In this document: piece after piece, positions 1-7,099 of the stretch
Layout of the letters: the number at the start of each line of letters is the position of its first letter
How positions within the stretch are numbered: position 1 is the stretch's first letter
Assembly: GCF_037482845.1 (NCBI RefSeq)
Contig: NZ_JBBHJW010000006.1
Coordinates: 124,001-188,000, forward strand
DNA length: 64,000 nt
Source of the DNA: Paucibacter_B soli
GTDB taxonomy: Bacteria > Pseudomonadota > Gammaproteobacteria > Burkholderiales > Burkholderiaceae_C
Reading direction: 5' to 3'
The notes under the pieces: generated by a model
What the model saw: only the letters and a program-made list of their open reading frames with translations
What the model was told of the DNA's origin: nothing
Databases searched by the model: none
Translations under genes and position numbers: made by a program

Positions 1-803
1 TGCTGGGCGCCGGCTTCGAGCGCATGGCGCTGCGGCGCGTGCACAAGTTCGGCCATGTGCCCGAGCTGCTGATCACCTTCGGCCTCAGCTATGTGGTGCT
101 CGAACTGGTGCAGCTGATCTGGGGTCGCACGGCGGTGCCCTTCACGCCACCTGCGGCCCTGCAGGGCTCGGCCTTCACCTTTGTGCAGCGGGCGGGCAGC
201 GGCCTGTCCATCGTGCTGGGCGCGGCGCCGGCCGAGCTGTGCGCCGGGGCGACCTGCTCGACGTTCCCGCTCACGCGCGTCTTCATGATGGGGGTGGCGG
301 TGCTGATGCTCGTGGCGCTTTGGTTGCTGCTCACGCGCACCCGCATCGGCCTGGTGATACAGGCGGCGCTGACCCATCCCGAGATGGCCGAGGCGCTGGG
401 CCACAACGTGCCGCGCGTGCTGATGCTGGTGTTCGGCAGCGGCTGCGCGCTGGCGGCCCTGGCGGGGGTGATAGGCGGCTTTACCTTCGTCACCGAGCCC
501 TCGATGGCGCTGGTGGTGGGGCCCATCATCTTTGTGGTGGTGGTGGTGGGCGGCATTGGCTCGCTGGCAGGGGCCTTCGTCGGGTCGATCCTGATCGGCC
601 TGCTGCAGACCCTGCCGCTGACGGTGGATGCCTCGCTCGCCTCCCTGCTCAACGGCTGGGGCTTCAAGGTCGGACCAGAGACGCTGTTCTATCCCATCCT
701 GCGCCTGCGCCTGCCCGAGGTGGCGCCCACCTTGCCCTATCTGCTGATGGTGCTGATCCTGATCTTCCGGCCCAAGGGCCTGCTGGGTACCCGGGAGGAT
801 TGA
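1..803 (+). CDS. livH: LivH-type ABC transporter permease (5' end cut by window)
   Basis: The reading frame is open from the first bases of the window, so the gene starts upstream; the ATG at 24 is internal. About 266 residues are visible. They form several long hydrophobic segments and end in the motif FRPKGLLG, typical of the C-terminus of LivH-family inner-membrane permeases. The family forms one half of the membrane channel of branched-chain amino acid or related (urea, amide) uptake systems. livM follows after 6 bases and livG and livF come next, so this is the first visible gene of a livHMGF operon. The substrate-binding protein is not in the window and the real substrate cannot be told from the permease. 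Confidence 0.9.
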   Translation, partial: LGAGFERMALRRVHKFGHVPELLITFGLSYVVLELVQLIWGRTAVPFTPPAALQGSAFTFVQRAGSGLSIVLGAAPAELCAGATCSTFPLTRVFMMGVAVLMLVALWLLLTRTRIGLVIQAALTHPEMAEALGHNVPRVLMLVFGSGCALAALAGVIGGFTFVTEPSMALVVGPIIFVVVVVGGIGSLAGAFVGSILIGLLQTLPLTVDASLASLLNGWGFKVGPETLFYPILRLRLPEVAPTLPYLLMVLILIFRPKGLLGTRED

Positions 804-809
804 TCGACC

Positions 810-2114
810 ATGCAAGTCCGCGCCACTTCCTCCCATTACCACTTCAAACCCTACAACGTCGGCCGCTGGCTGGTGTGGGGCCTGTACGCGCTGCTGCTGG
901 CGCTGGCACCGCTGCTGTGGACCAGCGGCCTGGCCCAGACCATGCTCACCCAGATGGGCATCGCGGTGATCGCCTGCCTGGCCTACAACATGCTGCTGGG
1001 GCAGGGCGGCATGCTCAGCTTCGGCCACGCGGTCTATAGCGGCCTGGGCGCCTTCCTGGCCATCCACACGCTCAATCTGGCGGTCAGCGGCGCATGGCAA
1101 ATCCCGGTCAGCCTGGTGCCGCTGGTGGGCGGTCTGGCCGGGCTCTTCTTTGCGCTGCTGTTCGGCTATGTCTCGACCAAGAAGGCCGGCACGCCGTTCG
1201 CGATGATCACCCTGGGCCTGGGCGAGCTGGTGTGGTCGATGTCGCTGATGCTGCCCGAGTTCTTCGGCGGCGAGGGCGGGGTTTCCAGCAACCGGGTGAT
1301 CGGCAAGCCGCTATTGGGCATCAGCTTCGGTCCGCAGATCCAGGTCTATTACCTGGTGGCGATCTACTGCTTCATCAGCACCGCGGCGATGTTCGCGCTG
1401 ACCCGCACGCCGCTGGGCCGCATGCTCAATGCGGTGCGCGACAACCCCGAACGCGTCGCCTTCATTGGCTACGACACGCAATGGGTGCGCTTCATGGTGT
1501 TCGCGATCTCGGGCTTTTTCGCCGGCATCTCGGGGGGCTTGAGTGCCATCAACACCGAGATCGTCACCGCCGAGGTGGTGGGCGCGGCGCGCTCGGGCGC
1601 CTATCTGCTGTTCACCTTCCTGGGCGGCGCCACCTTCTTCTTCGGGCCCATCATCGGCGCGGTGCTGATGGTGGTGGCCCTGGTGCTGCTGTCCGAGCTC
1701 ACCAAGGCCTGGCTGCTCTATCTGGGCCTGATCTTTCTGTTCATGGTGATGTACGCGCCGGGCGGCGTGGCCAGCCTGATCATGATGAATCTGCGCGTGG
1801 CCGCCTTCGGCAAGCTGCGCAAGCTCTGGACCTCGTATCTGGCGCTGGCAGGCACCGCGCTGACCATGTTGGTGGGGGGCGGCGCGATGGTGGAGATGCT
1901 CTATCACAAGCAGCTCAACGAGGCGCTGGGTCCCCAGCTGCGCTTCATGGGCGCCACGCTCGACAGTTCGCGCATCGACGCCTGGTTCGGTGCCGCGATG
2001 GTGCTGCTGGTGGGCTTGGTGCTGTTCGAGCTGTCGCGCCGGCAGTTCAAGCACGACTGGGATCTCCTACAGGAGGAGATCGAGAAGGAAATCAAACGCA
2101 GGGAAACGCTATGA
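810..2114 (+). CDS. livM: LivM-type ABC transporter permease with C-terminal extension
   Basis: 434 residues. The first ~330 match the LivM family: a GQGGMLSFGHA segment near residue 68, the cytoplasmic loop LGRMLNAVRDNPERVAFIGY that contacts the ATPases, and many membrane segments. LivM proteins usually end soon after the MYAPGGV region. Here about 110 more residues follow, with two further hydrophobic stretches (around residues 343-360 and 394-408) and a charged tail ending EEIEKEIKRRETL. The stop overlaps the livG start by 4 bases (ATGA), indicating translational coupling. The start ATG lies 6 bases after the livH stop. Confidence 0.9.
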   Translation: MQVRATSSHYHFKPYNVGRWLVWGLYALLLALAPLLWTSGLAQTMLTQMGIAVIACLAYNMLLGQGGMLSFGHAVYSGLGAFLAIHTLNLAVSGAWQIPVSLVPLVGGLAGLFFALLFGYVSTKKAGTPFAMITLGLGELVWSMSLMLPEFFGGEGGVSSNRVIGKPLLGISFGPQIQVYYLVAIYCFISTAAMFALTRTPLGRMLNAVRDNPERVAFIGYDTQWVRFMVFAISGFFAGISGGLSAINTEIVTAEVVGAARSGAYLLFTFLGGATFFFGPIIGAVLMVVALVLLSELTKAWLLYLGLIFLFMVMYAPGGVASLIMMNLRVAAFGKLRKLWTSYLALAGTALTMLVGGGAMVEMLYHKQLNEALGPQLRFMGATLDSSRIDAWFGAAMVLLVGLVLFELSRRQFKHDWDLLQEEIEKEIKRRETL

Positions 2115-2878
2115 GCAGCGAATACGCCCTTGAGCTGCGCGCGCTGCGCAAGAGCTTCGGCAAGACCGAGATCATCCGCGGCGCCGAGCTGGCGGTGAGG
2201 CCCGGCGAGCGCGTGGCGGTGATAGGCCCCAACGGCGCCGGCAAGTCCACGCTCTTCAACCTCATCAGCGGGCGCTTTGCACCCAGCAGCGGCGAGATCC
2301 TGCTGCACGGCGAGCGCATCCACCGGCTCAAGCCCTACGAGATCAACCGCCGCGGCCTGTCGCGCAGCTTCCAGGTCTCCAATCTGTTCACGCGCCTCTC
2401 GGTGTTCGAGAACATCCGCTGCGCGGTGCTGTGGAGCATGGGCTACAAGTACGCGTTCTGGAAGTTCCTGGCCGGGCTCGACGATGCCAACGACCGCGCG
2501 GACGAGGTGCTGGAGATGATCAAGCTCGATCGCCGCCGCGACGTGCTGGCGATGAACCTCACCTATGCCGAGGCGCGCGCGCTCGAGATCGGCATCACCA
2601 TCGCCGGCGGCTCCAGCGTGATCCTGCTGGACGAGCCCACCGCGGGCATGAGCAAGAGCGAGACCAAGCGCTTTATCCAGCTGATACGCGAGGTCACCGA
2701 GGGCAAGACACTGCTGACCGTGGAGCACGATATGGGCGTGGTGTTCGGTCTGGCCGACAAGATCGCGGTGCTGGTCTATGGCGAGGTGATCGCCTTCGAC
2801 ACGCCCGACGCGGTGCGCGCCAATGCGCGCGTGCAGGAGGCCTATCTGGGCTCGGTGCTGGCCGAGGTAGCCGTATGA
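2111..2878 (+). CDS. livG: LivG-type ABC transporter ATPase
   Basis: 255 residues. It is the cytoplasmic ATPase partner of LivH/LivM. The Walker A motif GPNGAGKST (residues ~39-47) is canonical and the Walker B region reads VILLDEPTAGMS with the catalytic Glu. The family signature, normally LSYG or LSGGQ-like, is replaced by LTYAEARALEIG. ATG at 2111 overlaps the livM stop. Paired with LivF (canonical signature, altered Walker A), this suggests one consensus and one degenerate nucleotide site in the LivF/LivG heterodimer. Assignment to the LivG branch rests on length, the GLSRSFQVSNLF segment and operon position. Confidence 0.9.
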   Translation: MSSEYALELRALRKSFGKTEIIRGAELAVRPGERVAVIGPNGAGKSTLFNLISGRFAPSSGEILLHGERIHRLKPYEINRRGLSRSFQVSNLFTRLSVFENIRCAVLWSMGYKYAFWKFLAGLDDANDRADEVLEMIKLDRRRDVLAMNLTYAEARALEIGITIAGGSSVILLDEPTAGMSKSETKRFIQLIREVTEGKTLLTVEHDMGVVFGLADKIAVLVYGEVIAFDTPDAVRANARVQEAYLGSVLAEVAV

Positions 2879-2882
2879 CCCC

Positions 2883-2954
2883 CACGCTCACGATGTTCGC
2901 TGCCCCCCGAGGGGGCGCATGCCGCCCTTGGGGCGGCCCGGCGGGAGGCATGGC
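2883..2954 (+). repeat. GC-rich double-hairpin element between livG and livF
   Basis: The 76-base gap between livG and livF holds two short perfect hairpins: GCCCCC-CGA-GGGGGC at 2902-2916 and CCGCCC-TTG-GGGCGG at 2922-2936. A run GGGAGG at 2943-2948 then serves as the livF ribosome binding site. From memory this composition resembles an interspersed palindromic element common in Comamonadaceae and relatives, but I cannot verify copy number. No second full copy is visible in this window. It is not protein coding: the in-frame ATG at 2919 would translate the element itself. Confidence 0.55.
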
Positions 2955-3665
2955 ATGACAGGCAAGACGCTACAACTCAGCAACGTCCACGCCTTCTACG
3001 GCAAGAGCCATGTGCTGCATGGTGTCAGCATGGTGCTGCGGCCGGGCGAGATCGTCAGCCTCCTGGGCCGCAACGGTTCGGGCCGCTCCACCACCGTCAA
3101 GACCATCATGGGCCAGGTGGATGGCAACGGCTCGGTGAAGTTCGGCGAGCAGGAGTTGCTGGGCAAGAAGGCCTACGAAATCGCGCATCTGGGGCTGGGC
3201 TATGTGCCCGAGAACCGCGACATCTTCCCCAAGCTCACGGTGCATCAGAACCTCTTGCTGGGCCAGAAGTCGGGTACGAAGAAGGACCCGCGCTGGGGCT
3301 TCGACGATATGTACCGAATGTTCCCGCGCCTGAAGGAACGCCAGCACACCGAGGCCGGCGTGCTCTCGGGCGGCGAGCAGCAGATGCTGACCCTGTGCCG
3401 CACCTTGATGGGCGACCCGGATCTGATCATGATCGACGAGCCCACCGAGGGCCTGGCGCCCAAGATCGTCGAGCTGGTGGCCGAGTACCTGAAGGAGCTC
3501 AAACGCCGCGGCATCGCCGTGCTGCTGGTCGAGCAGAAGCTGGCGATCGCGCTGGAAATCTCAGAGCGCTGCTATGTGATGGGCCATGGCCGCATCGTGT
3601 TCGAGGGTACGCCGGCCGAACTGCGCGCCAATGCCTATATCCGCAAGGAGTGGTTGGAAGTGTAG
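2955..3665 (+). CDS. livF: LivF-type ABC transporter ATPase with Arg in Walker A
   Basis: 236 residues from ATG 2955, chosen because GGGAGG lies 6 bases upstream; an upstream ATG at 2919 only reads through the hairpin element. LivF is the second ATPase of a Liv-type importer. Recognisable features are the N-terminal HAFYGKSHVLHGVS, the Q-loop region LGYVPENRDIFP, the signature LSGGEQQML and the Walker B LIMIDEPTEGL. The Walker A motif reads GRNGSGRST (codon CGC): the nucleotide-binding Lys is Arg. This may be common in Burkholderiales LivF proteins, but it is unusual for ABC ATPases. The stop codon abuts the stop of the convergent P-type ATPase with no spacer. Confidence 0.9.
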   Translation: MTGKTLQLSNVHAFYGKSHVLHGVSMVLRPGEIVSLLGRNGSGRSTTVKTIMGQVDGNGSVKFGEQELLGKKAYEIAHLGLGYVPENRDIFPKLTVHQNLLLGQKSGTKKDPRWGFDDMYRMFPRLKERQHTEAGVLSGGEQQMLTLCRTLMGDPDLIMIDEPTEGLAPKIVELVAEYLKELKRRGIAVLLVEQKLAIALEISERCYVMGHGRIVFEGTPAELRANAYIRKEWLEV

Positions 3666-6266
3666 TCAGCGGCGGCGGCGGCGCCGCCACAGCCACAGCT
3701 TCTCCATTTCCACCGCCACGAACACCAGGCCGGCCAGGCCGAAGCAGGTAAAAAGTTCGCCGGCGCTGAGCGCCTCGGTGCGGAAGATGGGCTGCAGCCA
3801 TGGGCTGTAAATGGTGGCCAGCTGCAGCGCCAGCGTCAGCAGCACCGCGCCCAGCAGCGGCAGATTGCTCAGCAGGCCCTGGGCAAAGAGCGATTCGCGC
3901 TCCGAGCGTATCGCCAGCAGATGCGCCATCTGCGCCAGCGTCAGCAGCGTGAACACCATGGTCTGGCCGTGCGTGTTGCCAGCCTCGCCATGCAGGCCCA
4001 GCGACCATGCCTGCACGCCCAGGCAGAGGCCACCGATCAAGAGGCCCACCCAGAGCGCGTGCTGCCACAGGCCATGGGCGAACACGCTCTCCTGTGGCGG
4101 GCGTGGCGGGCGCCGCATCACGCCGCGCTCGGCCGGCTCGGCGGCCAGGGCCAGTCCCGGCAGGCCGTCGGTGACCAGATTGACCCAGAGGATGTGGATG
4201 GGCAGGAGCGGGATCGGCAGGCCCAGCAGCGGCGCCAGGAACAGCAGCCAGATCTCGCCCGAATTGCCGGTCAGCGCATAGCGTATGAACTTGCGGATGT
4301 TGTCGAAGATGCGCCGGCCCTCGCGCACCGCGCCGACGATGGTGGCGAAGTTGTCGTCCAGCAGCACCAGGGCGGAGGCCTCGCGCGCCACGTCGGTGCC
4401 GCCGCGCCCCATCGCCACGCCGATGTCGGCGGCGCGCAGCGCCGGCGCGTCGTTCACGCCGTCGCCGGTCATGGCCACATACTGGCTCTGGGCCTGCAGG
4501 GCCTGCACTATGCGTATCTTCTGCGCCGGGTCCATGCGCGCATAGACCGAGACGCGCCGCACCGTGGCGGACAGGGCGGCCTCGTCCAGGCCGGCCAGTT
4601 CGGCGCCGCTGAGCGCGCCGCCTGCGGTGTCCAGGCCCAGATCGCGCGCGATCGCCAGCGCCGTGGCCGGATGGTCGCCAGTGATCATCACCGGCCTGAT
4701 GCCGGCCGTGCGGCATTCGGCCACGGCGGCGCGCGCCTCGGGACGAGGCGGGTCGATCAGACCCACCAGGCCCAGCAGGGTCAGGTCTTGCTCGAAGGCA
4801 TCGGCCGCCACCGCCACCACCTCGGACTTGCCCTGCTTGCGCGCCACCGCCAGCACGCGCAGGCCCTGGCTCGCCCAGGCCTGGGCGGTGGCCAGGGCCT
4901 CGGCCAACTCGGGTCCGGCGGCGCAGCGCGGCAGCAGCGACTCGGGCGCACCCTTCGCATAGGCGATCCAGCCCGTGCCGGCCTGGTGCAGGGTGCTCAT
5001 GCGCTTGCGCTCGGCGTCAAAGGGCCACTCGTGGCGGCGCGGGCTGGCCTGCTTGAGCGCGGCCACGTCCAGGCCGGCGTCGGCGGCGGCCTGCAGCAGG
5101 GCGGTCTCGGTGGGGTCGCCCAGCCAGCCTGCGGGGCCCGGCATCGCGTCGTTGCACAGCACCAGGGCCTGCCAAAACGCGTTGGCGTTGGCGTCGGCAT
5201 GCCAGCTGCGTTGCTCGCGCAGCTGCATGCGGTTGAGGGTGAGGGTGCCGGTCTTGTCGGAGCAGATCACCGACACCGAGCCCAAGGTCTCGACGCTGGG
5301 CAGGCGCCGCACCAGCGCGTTCACCGTGACAAGGCGGCGCGCACCCAGCGCCAGCAGCACCGTCACCACCGCCGGCAAGGCCTCGGGGATGGCCGCCACC
5401 GCCAGGCTGATGGCGGTCAGCGCCATCAGCAGCAGGGGCTCGCCGCGCAGCACGCCGATCGCGAACACCAGCGCGCAGATCGCCAGCACCACCAGCGAGA
5501 GCCGCTTGCCGAAGGCGGCCAGGCGCTGCTGCAGGGGCGTGGCGCGCTGACCTTCGCGATTGGCCTTGCCCAGCAAACCGGCCACCTGGCCCAGCTCGGT
5601 GCGCGCGCCGGTGGCCACCACCATGCCGGCGCCGCGCCCATGCGTCACGACCGTGCCCTGGTAGGCCATATTGATGCGGTCGCCCAGGGCGCTCACTTCC
5701 AGCGGCAGGTGCCGGTGTGTCTTTTCCACCGTGACCGATTCGCCCGTCAGTGCCGATTCGTCCACCCGCATCTGCGCCACCTCGTGCAGGCGCAGGTCGG
5801 CGGGCACCAGACAACCGGCCTCCAGCAGCACCACATCGCCGGGCACCAGATGCTCGGTCGCCACCACATGGCGCTGGCCACCGGCGCGCATCACGGTGGC
5901 CTGCGGTGCCGCCATGCGCTGCAGGGCGCTGAGCGCCTGGTCGGCGCGCCATTCCTGCCAGAAGCCGATGGCGGCGTTGAGCAGCACGATCAGCAGGATC
6001 ACCAGGGTGTCGGCCAGATCGCCGATCAGGCCCGAGAGCAGGGCCGCCGCCAGCAGCACCAGGATCATGAAGTCGCGGAACTGGTCCAGCGCGCGCGCCC
6101 AGGCCGGGCGTGGCGGCGCCTCGGGCAGGCGATTCGGGCCATGGGCCTGCTGGCGCGCCAGCACCTCGTCGGCGGCCAGGCCTTCGTCCAGGCGCACGCC
6201 CAGATGCTGGGCCAGGGCCTGGCTGTCGATGCTGTGCGGGGCGGGGTGCGGCGGCGTCGAATCCAT
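3666..6266 (-). CDS. PII P-type Ca2+/cation-transporting ATPase
   Basis: 866 residues, full length for PIIA ATPases of the SERCA/PMR1 type. Seen in order: N-terminal cation-ATPase domain, actuator motif ALTGES, membrane helix 4 motif AIPEALP (the E of the usual PEGLP is kept), phosphorylation motif ICSDKTGTLT, nucleotide-domain KGAPE, hinge MTGDGVNDAP. Helix 5 TGNSGEIW and helix 6 NLVTDGLP preserve the Asn, Glu, Asn and Asp residues that bind Ca2+ in SERCA, so export of Ca2+ (or Mn2+) is inferred. It is convergent with livF, with zero spacing, and divergent from the gene at 6311; the shared 44-base gap carries the LexA-like box. Confidence 0.9.
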   Translation of the reverse strand: MDSTPPHPAPHSIDSQALAQHLGVRLDEGLAADEVLARQQAHGPNRLPEAPPRPAWARALDQFRDFMILVLLAAALLSGLIGDLADTLVILLIVLLNAAIGFWQEWRADQALSALQRMAAPQATVMRAGGQRHVVATEHLVPGDVVLLEAGCLVPADLRLHEVAQMRVDESALTGESVTVEKTHRHLPLEVSALGDRINMAYQGTVVTHGRGAGMVVATGARTELGQVAGLLGKANREGQRATPLQQRLAAFGKRLSLVVLAICALVFAIGVLRGEPLLLMALTAISLAVAAIPEALPAVVTVLLALGARRLVTVNALVRRLPSVETLGSVSVICSDKTGTLTLNRMQLREQRSWHADANANAFWQALVLCNDAMPGPAGWLGDPTETALLQAAADAGLDVAALKQASPRRHEWPFDAERKRMSTLHQAGTGWIAYAKGAPESLLPRCAAGPELAEALATAQAWASQGLRVLAVARKQGKSEVVAVAADAFEQDLTLLGLVGLIDPPRPEARAAVAECRTAGIRPVMITGDHPATALAIARDLGLDTAGGALSGAELAGLDEAALSATVRRVSVYARMDPAQKIRIVQALQAQSQYVAMTGDGVNDAPALRAADIGVAMGRGGTDVAREASALVLLDDNFATIVGAVREGRRIFDNIRKFIRYALTGNSGEIWLLFLAPLLGLPIPLLPIHILWVNLVTDGLPGLALAAEPAERGVMRRPPRPPQESVFAHGLWQHALWVGLLIGGLCLGVQAWSLGLHGEAGNTHGQTMVFTLLTLAQMAHLLAIRSERESLFAQGLLSNLPLLGAVLLTLALQLATIYSPWLQPIFRTEALSAGELFTCFGLAGLVFVAVEMEKLWLWRRRRRR

Positions 6267-6290
6267 GGCATCAGTATCTGTGTCGGAGCA

Positions 6291-6306
6291 CTGTATTTAT
6301 AATCAG
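6291..6306 (+). promoter_or_regulatory. Probable LexA (SOS) box
   Basis: The 16-mer CTGTATTTATAATCAG, flanked as CACTG...CAGGTA, matches the proteobacterial LexA consensus CTGT-N8-ACAG with one change (TCAG for ACAG) and an AT-only centre. It ends 4 bases before the ATG of the downstream gene, and TATAAT-like sequence lies inside it (TTATAAT, 6297-6303), so a bound repressor would block transcription. It lies in a 44-base divergent intergenic gap. The helicase/nuclease nature of the operon it precedes supports SOS control. Binding itself is inferred. Confidence 0.7.
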
Positions 6307-6310
6307 GTAC

Positions 6311-7099
6311 ATGAGCCAGCCCGCCCTGAGTCGCAGCCACCGCAGCCGCCTGATGCAGGTCTGGCGTTCGGCCGGCTGGCCCTGCAAGGACGCGCTCGAG
6401 ATCGATCTGCTGGCGGCCGGCATGCTGGATCTGCACATCGCCGCGGACGGGCGCGAGACCCTGCGCCTGAGCCAGGCCGGCATCCAGTGGCTGGCCGAGG
6501 CGCGCCAGCAAAATTCCCGGGCCTTGAGCGGCCACGACCGGCTGGCGCAGAAGTTCGCCGAGCAGCTGATGGCGGGCGGCCGCATCGTCTGGCGCGAGCT
6601 GAGCTTGCGCGCCCAGGTCGAGACCGAGGCGCCGGCCGAGCTGCCGCCGGCGCTGCGCGAGGCGCTGCCGCTGTGGGATGAGCCGGCGCCCGCGCGCGCG
6701 GCCGCGCATGTCTGGCGCATGGCGCGGCCCGATCTGTTCTCGGTGCGCAATACCTCGGTGGAGGCCTATCTGCAGCCGCTGGTGCACGAGGTCAAGTTCA
6801 GCCGCGCCGATCTGCTCGCCGATCTGCGCCATGCCGCCAAGCGTCAGGCCTATCAATGGCTGTGCAGCGAGGTCTACTACCTGTTCCCGGCCGGCGTGGC
6901 CAAGCCCAATGAGATTCCCGAGCAGTACGGCATCTGGCTGCTGCATGGCACGCTGGAGGAGGGCAGCTTCGAGCTCTTGCGCCCGGCCCAGCACCAGCCC
7001 TGCAAGCTGCCGTTTGCGGTCTGGCTGGCGCTGGCCAAGGCGACGCCGCTGCGCAGCGAGGCCGATGCGCCACCGCAGACCGCGCTGGCCGAGCCTTGA
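6311..7099 (+). CDS. PD-(D/E)XK-like nuclease-superfamily protein (MmcB-like)
   Basis: 262 residues from ATG 6311, 4 bases after the LexA-like box. The N-terminal ~75 residues look like a winged-helix DNA-binding region (ALEIDLLAAGMLDLHI... GIQWLAEAR). The C-terminal half carries RPDLFSV (D141) and, 19 residues on, HEVKFSRADLL (E160-V161-K162). That is the D...ExK arrangement of the PD-(D/E)XK fold, and its tail (YYLFPAGV...PEQYGIWLL) recalls MmcB-type DNA repair proteins. Its stop overlaps the TTG start of the helicase gene, so the two are co-translated. The function is inferred: DNA repair, possibly damage recognition or nicking. The precise family is uncertain. Confidence 0.75.
   Translation: MSQPALSRSHRSRLMQVWRSAGWPCKDALEIDLLAAGMLDLHIAADGRETLRLSQAGIQWLAEARQQNSRALSGHDRLAQKFAEQLMAGGRIVWRELSLRAQVETEAPAELPPALREALPLWDEPAPARAAAHVWRMARPDLFSVRNTSVEAYLQPLVHEVKFSRADLLADLRHAAKRQAYQWLCSEVYYLFPAGVAKPNEIPEQYGIWLLHGTLEEGSFELLRPAQHQPCKLPFAVWLALAKATPLRSEADAPPQTALAEP

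Noticed and set aside
2919..2954. Upstream ATG as start of livF
   Set aside because: It would translate the palindromic element and has no homology to LivF N-termini; ATG 2955 has a good ribosome binding site.
3921..6302. Plus-strand open frame of about 793 codons over the P-type ATPase
   Set aside because: Composition artefact of high GC; the opposite strand encodes a full set of P-type ATPase motifs.
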